Below the pieces are notes generated by a model, which saw only the letters and a program-made list of their open reading frames with translations, was not told where the DNA came from and did not search any database. From NCBI RefSeq assembly GCF_004354915.1, contig NZ_SMSI01000003.1, forward strand, positions 116,001-180,000: a DNA stretch of 64,000 nt, written 5' to 3'. The first letter of the stretch is position 1. The number at the start of each line of letters is the position of its first letter. Position numbers and translations under genes: made by a program. The DNA comes from Pseudohoeflea suaedae (GTDB lineage Bacteria; Pseudomonadota; Alphaproteobacteria; Rhizobiales; Rhizobiaceae). Positions 34,243-42,772 of this stretch are shown in pieces.

Positions 34243-35904
34243 TCAGGGTGCGGCGAACTTGTCGATCAGGAGTTCGCGCATGTCGTTCATCGGTATTTCC
34301 GTCTGATCGCTGCCGGGAATCATGCCGGTCGCGAAGCCTGCCTGCAGGAAGCTTTCGACAAGCTCCTTGTCGCGGCTGACGACGTGAACCGGCACAGCGC
34401 GGGAGGCATCGGGTCCGGTTACCAGCGGTGCGGGCTGATGATCGCCGAGGATGACGAAGATCGCGTCGTCGCCGTATCGCGCCATGTATGATCCCAGCGT
34501 CTCAAGCGAATAGTCGATCGTCTCGATATAGTGCCGGCGGATCTTGTCCTTGTCGGCCCAGACTTCGCGCGGGGTTTCTCCGCTGTTTGCCTGGTCGTTG
34601 AAGATCGTGCCGTCGCCCACATCGTTCCAGTCGACGAGATGCGGCACCGGCGTCCATGGGGCATGGCTGGAGATCAATGCGATTTCGGCCATCACGCTCT
34701 TGCCCTCGTCATGGGCCGGCTTGCGCACCAGCCGCTCGAAGGCGGAAAGGGTGTATTGATCGGGCATGGTGACCCAGTTGAAGGGGTCGCCCTCATAGCC
34801 GAGATTTGCCGCGACGAATGTCCGGTCATAGCCGAAATACCCGGCTTCCGGCCAGGCCATGCTGATGGCCGGCATGACTGCCGCGGTCTGCCATCCGGCG
34901 TCTGCGAACAGGCGGTTCAGGCTCGGCCGGTCGCTCAGCATCAGACGATCGTAGCGGATCTGGTTGTCGACCCACAGGCCCGAGAGGAACGTGCCGTGGG
35001 CGAGCCAGCTCAAGCCACCCATGGTCGGAGACAGAGACCAGCCACTGGCGCTGGAAAGGCCAGCCTGTGACAACTCGGCCTCGACGCTCTGCAGCCGCGG
35101 CCTGATCAGGGAGCTGTAGCGCTCGTCCTCGACCGCGCTGCGGCCGTAGGATTCGACGAAGACGAGGATGATGTCGCGATCCTTGACGCGGGCGAAGAGG
35201 CCTTCACCCGTCTGAGGGCCGCTCTTGTCCGCAAGCGCGGTTTCGAAGGCGTGCATGTCCCTGATCGACGTCACGACGAGGTCGAGTCGCGAGGAGAGAT
35301 AGCCGTAAGCCTTGGCCGAGACGTAACTCGTGCGCATCTCGACAGATGTAAGGCTCAACACAGCCAGGCAGATCAGGGCAATGACGCCGTAGAACCCCGA
35401 CAGGGGATATTTCGCCCGGCGCGACAATCCGATCAGTTTGAGCTGCGCAGCCAGGATGCAGCCGATGACCGTCAGGAAGGCTGCAAGCCCCAGGCCGATG
35501 GCCAGAGCGGCGACCCATTTGCCGACGATGCCCGAAAGCAGGATCCAGCCGTTCTCGATCATCGTCACGTCGAAATAGGGATTGAAACGGCGCTGAAAGG
35601 CAGACTGGACGGAGATGTCGGCGATCTTGAGAAACAGAATGGATGCCAGAAGGATCGTCAGGCACACCGCGACGATGCGGGCGAGCGATCTCGGCAAAAG
35701 CAACAAAATGACGACCGCCAGCGGAATTTCTATAGGCAGAACAAGGAAGCTGGAGATATGAAGCGCGCTGGGATGATCGGGCAGGACAAGAGCGACCATG
35801 CCGATCATCGTGAAAAAGACGGCGGCAAGCCAGGCTTTCCAGTCCATCTCGCTTCTGAATCCCTCGGGTGAATTGGATCGTGTCATTGTGGCAATTGGCT
35901 TCAT
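34243..35904 (-). CDS. membrane-anchored sulfatase/alkaline-phosphatase-fold protein
   Basis: 553 residues. The first 200 or so hold about five membrane helices (MDWKAWLAAVFFTMIGMVAL, LLLLPRSLARIVAVCLTILL, WVAALAIGLGLAAFLTVIGC). The C-terminal domain (about 230-550) has the sulfatase-type metal site: RDIILVFVESYGRSAVED, ISSHAPWTPVPHLVDW and FVILGDHQPAPLV. This layout matches enzymes that transfer phosphoethanolamine or phosphoglycerol, or cleave such groups, at the outer face of the inner membrane. It is divergent from a membrane protein of the LPG-synthase type, and a CDP-alcohol phosphatidyltransferase is close by. Confidence 0.85.
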   Translation of the reverse strand: MKPIATMTRSNSPEGFRSEMDWKAWLAAVFFTMIGMVALVLPDHPSALHISSFLVLPIEIPLAVVILLLLPRSLARIVAVCLTILLASILFLKIADISVQSAFQRRFNPYFDVTMIENGWILLSGIVGKWVAALAIGLGLAAFLTVIGCILAAQLKLIGLSRRAKYPLSGFYGVIALICLAVLSLTSVEMRTSYVSAKAYGYLSSRLDLVVTSIRDMHAFETALADKSGPQTGEGLFARVKDRDIILVFVESYGRSAVEDERYSSLIRPRLQSVEAELSQAGLSSASGWSLSPTMGGLSWLAHGTFLSGLWVDNQIRYDRLMLSDRPSLNRLFADAGWQTAAVMPAISMAWPEAGYFGYDRTFVAANLGYEGDPFNWVTMPDQYTLSAFERLVRKPAHDEGKSVMAEIALISSHAPWTPVPHLVDWNDVGDGTIFNDQANSGETPREVWADKDKIRRHYIETIDYSLETLGSYMARYGDDAIFVILGDHQPAPLVTGPDASRAVPVHVVSRDKELVESFLQAGFATGMIPGSDQTEIPMNDMRELLIDKFAAP

Positions 35905-35946
35905 CGACGCATCTGTGCTTTTGAGGTTCGAACAGGAAATGATGTT

Positions 35947-36912
35947 TTGAAAACGGTTCGGATAATTCTGTCGGTCGTGTTCGCGGTCTTCTTTCTCGCC
36001 GTCCTTGTGGCGATGGACGGGGCGGCCGTGGCGGCGAAGCTCTGGGATGCCTCCCCGATGGCCGTGCTGGCGGCGTTATGCATTGTCCAGCTCCAGGTCG
36101 TCCTTTCGGCTTACAGATGGAAATTCACCGCGCACCGATTGGGGCAGGAGATCGCCTTCCCGACAGCTATCCGTGAATACTACATTGCCAGCACTTTCAA
36201 CCAGGTTCTGCCGGGCGGCGTGGCCGGTGACGCCATTCGTGCCTATCGCAGCGGCAAGGACGGGATGGACGGGATGAGAAAGCCCGTTGCGGCTGTCGCG
36301 CTCGAACGTTTTTCCGGGCAGTTGGCTTTCCTGACGCTTTTGAGCGCGGGCTTCCTGGCCTGGCCCTTCCTGCCGCAGGAGGCCATGCCTGCCGAATTCT
36401 CCCAGGCAATCTGGTTGGCACCCGTTGTCGCCTTGACTGCCATCATTGGCGGAGTTTTCATCGCGGCCGCATTCTTCCCCCGCAAATTCGCCCAATACCG
36501 GCGTCACCTGGCCGAGGTGTTCTGGCATCGCGGAGCATTCATCCGTCAGTTCCTGACCAGTCTCCTGGTCGTTGCAACCTACGTGGCCACTTTCGCGATT
36601 GCTTCGGCGGCGGTGGGCGCGACGCTGCCGCTGATCGGCCTGCTCACCGTCATTCCGCTCTGTCTGTTGACCATGATCATACCGGTCGGGGTCGGCGGCT
36701 GGGGAACGCGTGAGGCAGCCGCGGCGCTGCTGTGGCCGGTGATCGGATTGTCCTCCGCCGCAGGCGTCAGTGCCAGCATTCTCTATGGAGCGATTTCGCT
36801 CGTCGGTGTCGCCGTGCCCGCCGCCTTGTTCCTTGTGCACGCCACCATAAGAGACCTGATGGGTGCGAAGGCGGCCAAGCGGCTTCACGTCAAGGATTCC
36901 AGTCTGGCATAA
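35947..36912 (+). CDS. lysylphosphatidylglycerol-synthase transmembrane-domain family protein
   Basis: 321 residues with about eight membrane helices: LSVVFAVFFLAVLVAMDGAA at the N-terminus, then STFNQVLPGGVAGDAIRAYR and LTVIPLCLLTMIIPVGVGGW, the two blocks diagnostic of the MprF/AglD-type flippase-like family (UPF0104). There is no C-terminal aminoacyl transferase domain, so it is unlikely to lysinylate lipids; a lipid-linked glycan flippase or accessory function is typical of stand-alone members. The start is TTG with AGGAAA upstream. Its 3' end overlaps the convergent FkbM gene by 28 bases. Confidence 0.85.
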   Translation: MKTVRIILSVVFAVFFLAVLVAMDGAAVAAKLWDASPMAVLAALCIVQLQVVLSAYRWKFTAHRLGQEIAFPTAIREYYIASTFNQVLPGGVAGDAIRAYRSGKDGMDGMRKPVAAVALERFSGQLAFLTLLSAGFLAWPFLPQEAMPAEFSQAIWLAPVVALTAIIGGVFIAAAFFPRKFAQYRRHLAEVFWHRGAFIRQFLTSLLVVATYVATFAIASAAVGATLPLIGLLTVIPLCLLTMIIPVGVGGWGTREAAAALLWPVIGLSSAAGVSASILYGAISLVGVAVPAALFLVHATIRDLMGAKAAKRLHVKDSSLA

Positions 36913-37646
36913 ATGTCGCCGGACGTCTCGTCGGGGGTGAGTTCGGAGATGAAGCGCTTCATCTCGACGGCCGTAAGCCAGCTGTCGGCGACCAGGCGAT
37001 GGCGCTCCCCGAGAACGCGGTTGAAACGGTAGTCGCCGATTTCCATCAGTCTGTCGATGCAGCCGACCGCCGTGGTCGCCATTGCCGGAATGTACTCGAA
37101 GGCGACGAGCGGTATCGGCGAGGAAAGGCCATTGAGGATATCGAGTTCGGCCCCTTCGACGTCTATCTTGCAGAAGGCGGGCATTCCGTATCGGGCGACG
37201 AGCGCATCGAGGGTGGTGACGGGAACCGTAATTTTCCGGTCCCAGACCACCGACTTGAATGAATCGATGCTGCCGACCGTTTCGATGAACTGCCGCGAGG
37301 TGCTCGTGACCGTCGGGTTGCGGCTCGAAATGACGAGCTCGATTTCACCCTCGCTGTCGCTGACGGCCTTCTCCTCGAGCGCGGTGAGCCTGCCGCCGAT
37401 ATGCCGCCTTACGAGATCGGCGAGAACCGGCTGGGGTTCGACGGCGACGACCCTCGCGCCGAGCGAAAGCAATGTATGGGAGCGGCTGCCGACATGGGCG
37501 CCGATGTCGAAGACCAGATCGCCGGGGGAAATCAGATCCCGGTAGAACCGCTTGAGCGCGATGCGCCGCCATGGTTGTCCGTAATAGACGACAAGCGAGC
37601 GCAACACGCCGTAGGCGACATCGAAGCGGGATAGGGTGCGTCTCAT
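36885..37646 (-). CDS. FkbM family methyltransferase
   Basis: 253 residues. The AdoMet motif I is VFDIGAHVGSRSHTLLSLGA, followed by VVAVEPQPVLADLVRR and the FkbM-typical PAFCKIDVEGAELDILNGL. Enzymes of this family O-methylate sugars or glycolipids. It overlaps the CDP-alcohol phosphatidyltransferase gene by four bases and converges on the membrane protein gene. A role in decorating a surface glycolipid is inferred from these neighbours. Confidence 0.9.
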   Translation of the reverse strand: MRRTLSRFDVAYGVLRSLVVYYGQPWRRIALKRFYRDLISPGDLVFDIGAHVGSRSHTLLSLGARVVAVEPQPVLADLVRRHIGGRLTALEEKAVSDSEGEIELVISSRNPTVTSTSRQFIETVGSIDSFKSVVWDRKITVPVTTLDALVARYGMPAFCKIDVEGAELDILNGLSSPIPLVAFEYIPAMATTAVGCIDRLMEIGDYRFNRVLGERHRLVADSWLTAVEMKRFISELTPDETSGDIYARLESLT

Positions 37647-38524
37647 GAGACCCGGTCAGCCCTGACGAGGAAAAGAACATCCGTGGCGAAGGAATAGACC
37701 AAAAGCACGAGCGCGCTTGCGGCAATGACAATGGATGCCGGCGGAACGACGAAGGGAAGAAGCAGGGTCAGGAGCGCCACCACCTGGTAGACGCATATCA
37801 GCTTGCGGCGGAAGGATGGCGGCAGCGGACGTTTGAGGGCGGGATAGGCGCGCTGGGCGATTATGAAGACATATCGCATCAACCCGACGAGCAGGACCCA
37901 CCAGCCTGCCTTGTCCAGAAGGTAACAGGCCGCCGAGAGGGCGAGAATGAGAAAGGCGTCGAGTTCCATGTCGAAACGCCAGCCGAGTTCCGATTCCAGC
38001 CGGAAGCGCCGCGCCAGATAACCGTCGATCCCGTCGAGAAGCAGAGCCAGGGCGACGAGGCCGATCAGGAACTCCTGATTGCGATCCGGTGTCGCCGCGC
38101 CGTAATCGAAGACGATGATTGCGGAGACCAGGCTGATGATGGAAGCGCGGACAGCCGTCACCCGATTGGCGACCCCGAACCGCGGCACCGAATGGAACTC
38201 GAGCCCGTGCATGACCAGTGCAAAAATGACCAGAAGCAGGCAACCCGCCGCGAAGACGCTCGACGGCGCGAGCGCCTGCACCGACGCGGCCACGAGATAG
38301 AAGACCAGTGCCGCGACAAATATCATGCTCAAGCTGATGGCGGCGTCGTTGCGCAACTGCCTGGATATCCCCGAGCCGATACAGGCAGCCGAGGCGTGTT
38401 CCATGGCGCCATGCCCGTCACCGGGCATTCCGGCGAGGCTATCTTCCGTATGGGCAGTCATCGATATCGAATTTCGACCCTGGTTATTCCCATCAAGCAT
38501 CAAATCTACCTGAACCGACTTCAT
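37643..38524 (-). CDS. CDP-alcohol phosphatidyltransferase family membrane protein
   Basis: 293 residues. The complete catalytic motif D-x2-DG-x2-AR-x8-G-x3-D-x3-D is present: DGIDGYLAR, then the Gly and the two Asp within LGWRFDMELD. About six membrane helices surround it. The first 70 residues are an unusual soluble extension for the family (MTAHTEDSLAGMPGDGHG); internal starts such as the Met at residue 22 are possible. It should join a CDP-activated lipid to an alcohol or alcohol phosphate. The identity of the alcohol is open; it need not be glycerol phosphate or inositol phosphate. Confidence 0.88.
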   Translation of the reverse strand: MKSVQVDLMLDGNNQGRNSISMTAHTEDSLAGMPGDGHGAMEHASAACIGSGISRQLRNDAAISLSMIFVAALVFYLVAASVQALAPSSVFAAGCLLLVIFALVMHGLEFHSVPRFGVANRVTAVRASIISLVSAIIVFDYGAATPDRNQEFLIGLVALALLLDGIDGYLARRFRLESELGWRFDMELDAFLILALSAACYLLDKAGWWVLLVGLMRYVFIIAQRAYPALKRPLPPSFRRKLICVYQVVALLTLLLPFVVPPASIVIAASALVLLVYSFATDVLFLVRADRVS

Positions 38525-38578
38525 TCAATGGTTCTTTTTGGCCAAAACCGTTCTCGCGCGATATCCGAAAATCACATT

Positions 38579-38608
38579 TTGGTAAATTATAACAAGCTTT
38601 TTTATACT
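38579..38608 (+). promoter_or_regulatory. possible promoter of the MDR-PTPS-GT-methyltransferase operon
   Basis: TTGGTA at 38579-38584 and TATACT at 38603-38608 with an 18-base spacer, inside an AT-rich tract (TAAATTATAACAAGC) that stands out from the GC-rich surroundings. It is about 150 bases upstream of the dehydrogenase start. Confidence 0.3.
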
Positions 38609-38756
38609 GTGAGCGCAAGCGATATGGCCAGCGTCATCGACATGTCGCATTTATGCGTGGCTTTAGTGTGGTACGGGACTGGCAAAAGCGCTCGTCTCCA
38701 TTTACGTCATGTCGCCTGCGCCGTTTGGACGGCCTCGATCATCAGGAGCCCGCGTT

Positions 38757-39758
38757 TTGAGTGAAAGCCTTGCCGACATGCCAGTCAATGAGAAGGACGA
38801 GGCGAAGTCGTTATGGTTTCCCGAAGCCGGCGCGTGCGAGGTTCGATCCGAAACGATTGGCGGCCCCGCAGCGAATGAGCTTCTCGTCGAAATGCTGTAT
38901 TCCGGCATCAGCAGAGGTACGGAATCCCTGGTCTTCAACGGCCTGATACCGGCAAGCGAGAACGAGCGCATGCGCTGTCCCTTCATGGGCGGTAGCTTCG
39001 ATTTTCCCGTGAAATACGGCTATAGCGCGGTAGGAACCGTGCTGCGCGGCGCGCCCGAATTGATCGGTCGGGCCGTATTCTGCCTGCATCCGCACCAGGA
39101 CCGTTTCCTCGTCGGCAGATCCGCCGTCACATGCCTGCCTTCGGGGCTGCCACCCGAGCGCGCCGTGCTGGGCGCCAACATGGAGACGGCGCTCAATATC
39201 GGCTGGGATGCCGGTATCCTGCCGGGAGATCGCGTCGCGGTCTTCGGTGCGGGCGTGGTGGGTGCGCTGGTCGCGTATATCGCATCCCGGATCGTCGGAA
39301 CCGAGGTGGCCCTGATCGACCGGAACGCGCAGCGGGAGCAGCTGGCGGGCGCGCTCGGCATTCCTTTCGTGCATGCCGAGCGGATCGGCGGCGAATTCGA
39401 CGTGCTCATCAACGCTTCGGGCAACGCCGACGCGCTCGGCCAAGCGCTTGATCATGCCGGTCAGGAGGCAAGGATAGTCGAGGCCAGCTGGCACGGCTCC
39501 CGGCAGGCCAGCCTGCCGCTGGGAGGCGCCTTCCACTCAAAGCGCCTGTCGATCGTCAGTTCGCAGGTCGGCTCGGTCCCACCCGGTCAGCGCGCGCGCT
39601 GGAGCTATGGCCGGCGCATGTCGAAGGCCCTCGAACTTCTGCGCGACGACAGGCTTGACGCGCTTATATCGGGTGAAACGCCGTTTGACCGAATTGCCGA
39701 AGCCTACGGCACGGTCATCGGTGATCCCGACACTCTCTGCCACCGCATTCAATACTGA
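38757..39758 (+). CDS. zinc-binding-alcohol-dehydrogenase-like MDR family protein
   Basis: 333 residues of the medium-chain dehydrogenase/reductase superfamily, of the BchC-like branch: LYSGISRGTESLVFNG in the catalytic domain and the nucleotide-binding motif VAVFGAGVVGALVAYIAS. The usual GHE and structural four-Cys zinc sites are not seen, so zinc dependence is doubtful. The TTG start has AGGAG at 38744-38748; ATG 38778 is an alternative without a ribosome site. It is the first gene of an operon with the PTPS-fold, glycosyltransferase and methyltransferase genes, 13 bases before the next start. Confidence 0.85.
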   Translation: MSESLADMPVNEKDEAKSLWFPEAGACEVRSETIGGPAANELLVEMLYSGISRGTESLVFNGLIPASENERMRCPFMGGSFDFPVKYGYSAVGTVLRGAPELIGRAVFCLHPHQDRFLVGRSAVTCLPSGLPPERAVLGANMETALNIGWDAGILPGDRVAVFGAGVVGALVAYIASRIVGTEVALIDRNAQREQLAGALGIPFVHAERIGGEFDVLINASGNADALGQALDHAGQEARIVEASWHGSRQASLPLGGAFHSKRLSIVSSQVGSVPPGQRARWSYGRRMSKALELLRDDRLDALISGETPFDRIAEAYGTVIGDPDTLCHRIQY

Positions 39759-39771
39759 AGAAAGAGAACCC

Positions 39772-40170
39772 ATGTTTGCCATCGAAGTTCGCGATCATGT
39801 CATGATCGCTCACAGTCTCCCTCGTCCGGTGTTCGGCCCTGCCCAAGGCATGCACGGCGCGACCTTTGTGGTCGATGCCGCCTTCTACACCCGCGAACTC
39901 GACAAGGACGGGCTCGCAGTGGATATCGGCCTGGCAACCACCGTGCTGAAGGACGTTCTGGCGCCTCTGAACTACCAGAATCTCGATGAGCTGGAGGTTT
40001 TCAAAGGGCAGGTGACGACCACCGAGTTCCTGGCCAAGCATGTGTTCGACAGGATTGCCGACGCCATCCGTGAAGGGCGGCTTGGCGACGGAGGCGGCCG
40101 GATCTGCAAGTTGCGCATCATGCTGCATGAATCCCACACCGCGCGCGGCTGGTACGAGGCCGATCTTTGA
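39772..40170 (+). CDS. divergent 6-pyruvoyl-tetrahydropterin synthase (QueD) fold protein
   Basis: 132 residues, the normal length of PTPS/QueD. The scaffold is kept: AHSL with zinc-type His14, MHGATFVVDA with His28, VTTTEFLAKHVF and the C-terminal MLHESHTARGWYEADL with Glu120. The catalytic positions are changed. The HGH motif is HGA (residues 28-30), so the third zinc His is lost. The Cys four residues before it is Ala24. The Asp-His pair of LDHxxLN aligns with Asn67-Tyr68. It therefore should not do standard PTPS or CPH4 chemistry. A pterin- or purine-like ligand remains likely from the fold. Confidence 0.82.
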   Translation: MFAIEVRDHVMIAHSLPRPVFGPAQGMHGATFVVDAAFYTRELDKDGLAVDIGLATTVLKDVLAPLNYQNLDELEVFKGQVTTTEFLAKHVFDRIADAIREGRLGDGGGRICKLRIMLHESHTARGWYEADL

Positions 40171-41210
40171 GCCGATCGGTCATATTCGCCTTTCCCGGGC
40201 ATCTCGATACGAAAACCGGCGGTTATGGCTATGACCGCCGGGTCATCGAGGGTTTGCAGGGCCTTGGCTGGGACGTAGCGCTTCTCGCTCTGGGGGAGGG
40301 GTTTCCCTTTCCTTCCGATGAGACCTTGCGGCAGGCGGAAGCAAGCCTGTCGAAACTGCCGGACGGAGCCAAAGTCATCATCGACGGTCTTGCCTTCGGC
40401 GTGCTGGATCGCTGGGCCGAACGCGAAAGCAGGCGGTTGCGCATCGTTGCCCTGGTTCACCACCCGCTGGCTCTCGAAACAGGGAACCCGGCGGTGGTGC
40501 GACAGTCCTTCCACGATCGGGAGAAGCGCGCACTTGCGCATGCAGATCATGTCATCGTCACCTCGCAGACCACTGCGGATACGTTGACCGCGGACTATGC
40601 GGTCGATGCCGACAAGATCGATGTGGCCGTTCCCGGCACGGATCGCGCCTCGAGATCGGAACCGCAGAATTCCGTTCCGCTGATCTTGAGTATCGGCACG
40701 CTGACACGGCGGAAAGGGCACGACGTTCTGGTTGCCGCGCTCAAGCGTATTGAAAGCCTGTCCTGGCAGGCGGTGATCGTCGGCAGTCCAGCACATGACA
40801 GGCAGACGGCGCAGAGCCTGGAGACACAGATCAGCGAGTTGGGACTGTCGCAACGGATCCGGCTTGCGGGCGAACAGGCCGAGCTGGACGACTTCCTGCA
40901 ATCGGCCGACATTTTTGCGCTCGCCTCCCGATATGAAGGGTACGGAATGGTTTTTGCCGAAGCGCTTGCCCATGGTCTGCCGATCGTCGCGTGCCGGGCC
41001 GGCGCGATACCGGAGGTGGTGCCGGAAGAGGCCGGTATTCTGGTTCCCGTGGATGACGCGGAAGCCCTCGCGGCCGCGCTCGGCAGCTTGCTGGCTGACG
41101 AAGCTCTCCGCACGACATACGCCGACGGCGCTTACGAGGCCGGCAGCAGATTGCCGGGCTGGGACGTGACCGCCGGGATTTTCAATGACCGGCTGAGGAC
41201 GTTGCCGTGA
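40167..41210 (+). CDS. GT4-family glycosyltransferase
   Basis: 347 residues, GT-B fold. The N-terminal acceptor domain begins FPGHLDTKTGGYGYDRRVIE. The C-terminal donor domain has LILSIGTLTRRKGHDVLVAA and the EX7E motif in YEGYGMVFAEALAHGLPIV. It should transfer a sugar from a nucleotide-sugar with retention. The TTG start overlaps the PTPS stop (TTGA) and its stop overlaps the methyltransferase GTG, so the three are made together. The acceptor is probably the small molecule handled by the PTPS-fold protein or a lipid from the neighbouring genes. Confidence 0.9.
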   Translation: MSRSVIFAFPGHLDTKTGGYGYDRRVIEGLQGLGWDVALLALGEGFPFPSDETLRQAEASLSKLPDGAKVIIDGLAFGVLDRWAERESRRLRIVALVHHPLALETGNPAVVRQSFHDREKRALAHADHVIVTSQTTADTLTADYAVDADKIDVAVPGTDRASRSEPQNSVPLILSIGTLTRRKGHDVLVAALKRIESLSWQAVIVGSPAHDRQTAQSLETQISELGLSQRIRLAGEQAELDDFLQSADIFALASRYEGYGMVFAEALAHGLPIVACRAGAIPEVVPEEAGILVPVDDAEALAAALGSLLADEALRTTYADGAYEAGSRLPGWDVTAGIFNDRLRTLP

Positions 41211-42007
41211 GTGATTTCGATGAAACCTGGCTCGCCCTGCGCGAACCTGCCGATCGCGCCGCCCGTGACGGCGAGCTGGTCGCCATGCTGGCATCCCATT
41301 GCCGGAGGCTGACCGATTGCGCGGTGCTCGATCTGGGCTGTGGAACCGGATCAACCTGGCGGGCACTCAATGGGGCATTGCCGGAAGAAACCCGATGGAC
41401 CCTCGTCGATCAGGACCGGAGACTGCTCGATGCCGCGGCGCGTCTGGTCGAAGGGCGCGAGAAGGTTCACTTTCATCGCCAGGACATACGTGATCTCGCG
41501 CAATTGCCGCTCGCGGAGGGCGCGGTCGTGACTGCCTCGGCGCTGTTCGATCTCTGCTCGGACGATTATGTCGCTGCCTTGGTCGACCGCATCGCGAGCG
41601 ACGGCTGCATGCTCTATGCCGCGCTGAACTTCGACGGTGTGATCAGGTGGTCGATCCCGCATGCTCTCGATGCCACCGTTCAGGCGGATTTCAACCGGCA
41701 TCAGCAAACCGACAAGGGGTTCGGCCCGGCCCTGGGGCCATCGGCGACGCAGAGCCTCTCCGATCACCTGTCCACCGCAGGCTACGCCGTAACCATCGGT
41801 GCTTCGCCCTGGCGCATGTCGGGAGAGCAGGCATCGCTGCAGCGGGCTTTCCTCGAGGGCTTGCGGCAGCCACTCGAGGAAATCGGGAGCTTGTCGAGCT
41901 CCCAGATCGAGGAATGGTTCGCATTCCGTTTCGACATGATCGGTGCGGAAGGCAGCGTCTGCGAGGTCGGGCACAGCGATCTGCTGGCCACCCCTCCCGC
42001 AGCCTGA
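41207..42007 (+). CDS. class I SAM-dependent methyltransferase
   Basis: 266 residues. Motif I is AVLDLGCGTGSTWRAL (about residues 43-58), followed by WTLVDQDRRLLDAA (motif II). The middle segment VVTASALFDLCSDDYV matches the post-I region of small-molecule methyltransferases. GTG start, coupled to the glycosyltransferase by a four-base overlap. It converges with the RibD-like gene three bases downstream. Confidence 0.88.
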   Translation: MSDFDETWLALREPADRAARDGELVAMLASHCRRLTDCAVLDLGCGTGSTWRALNGALPEETRWTLVDQDRRLLDAAARLVEGREKVHFHRQDIRDLAQLPLAEGAVVTASALFDLCSDDYVAALVDRIASDGCMLYAALNFDGVIRWSIPHALDATVQADFNRHQQTDKGFGPALGPSATQSLSDHLSTAGYAVTIGASPWRMSGEQASLQRAFLEGLRQPLEEIGSLSSSQIEEWFAFRFDMIGAEGSVCEVGHSDLLATPPAA

Positions 42008-42010
42008 GCG

Positions 42011-42766
42011 TCAACCGAAGCGGCAGTCGAACAGGATGTCGCTTCCCAGATCATAGACCTCGGTGGAGGGCCGGCGGGCGTCGCTCAGCTTGTCGATCGG
42101 CGGCAGAATGATCCCTGCGGGGCCAGCCCCGATGATGATGGGCGAAATCGCCACGTGAAGGCGGTCGACCAGGCCGGCGTCGAGAAAACGGGCGATCGTC
42201 CGGGCGCCGCCTTCCACGAGAATGCGACGCAGGCCCCGAGCGTGCAGCGCGGCAAGGATGTCGCGGGCATCGATCCCGTTCGGGTGTGCCGGCAGGCTGA
42301 TGATGTCGGCGTTGCCGAGCGTCTTTCTCTCGGCATGCTCGCCCTGGATTACGATCACGGGCGCTCCGCCATCCTGGAAGAGTTTCTCCTCACCCGACAG
42401 TCTGGCGTGGCAATCGATGATGACGCGGACGGGATGCTCGCCCTCGACGAGATAGACCGAAAGACTCGGATCGTCCGCCTGCATGGTGCCTTCGCCGACG
42501 ATGACGGCATCGGTCAGGGCGCGGCAGCGGTGAAGGTGCGCCAGGCCATCCGGCCCGGACACGTCGCGGGCATCGCCGGACAGGGTCGCGATGCGCCCAT
42601 CCAGAGACTGGCCCACTTGCGCCACGACAAAATTGTCCTCTGCCGAAGCAATCGGACCGTAAAGGGCGAAGGCCGGATCCGCGGCGTTGCAAGCCGCACC
42701 TTCTCGGGAACGCAGGGCGCGCAAGCTCGCCCATATTGCGTCCGTCATCCGCACATTGTGCATCAT
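42011..42766 (-). CDS. stand-alone RibD C-terminal (pyrimidine reductase) domain protein
   Basis: 251 residues matching the reductase half of RibD: QVGQSLDGRIATLSGDARDV, TDAVIVGEGTMQADDPSL and RILVEGGARTIARFLDAGLV. No deaminase domain is present. It should use NADPH to reduce a ribosylated or pterin-like ring or a side-chain carbonyl. It lies convergent with the cluster above and next to cytochrome b561. No other riboflavin genes are in the window, so a role in a dedicated pathway beside the PTPS-fold protein is more likely than housekeeping riboflavin synthesis. Confidence 0.88.
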   Translation of the reverse strand: MMHNVRMTDAIWASLRALRSREGAACNAADPAFALYGPIASAEDNFVVAQVGQSLDGRIATLSGDARDVSGPDGLAHLHRCRALTDAVIVGEGTMQADDPSLSVYLVEGEHPVRVIIDCHARLSGEEKLFQDGGAPVIVIQGEHAERKTLGNADIISLPAHPNGIDARDILAALHARGLRRILVEGGARTIARFLDAGLVDRLHVAISPIIIGAGPAGIILPPIDKLSDARRPSTEVYDLGSDILFDCRFG

Positions 42767-42772
42767 TATGCC

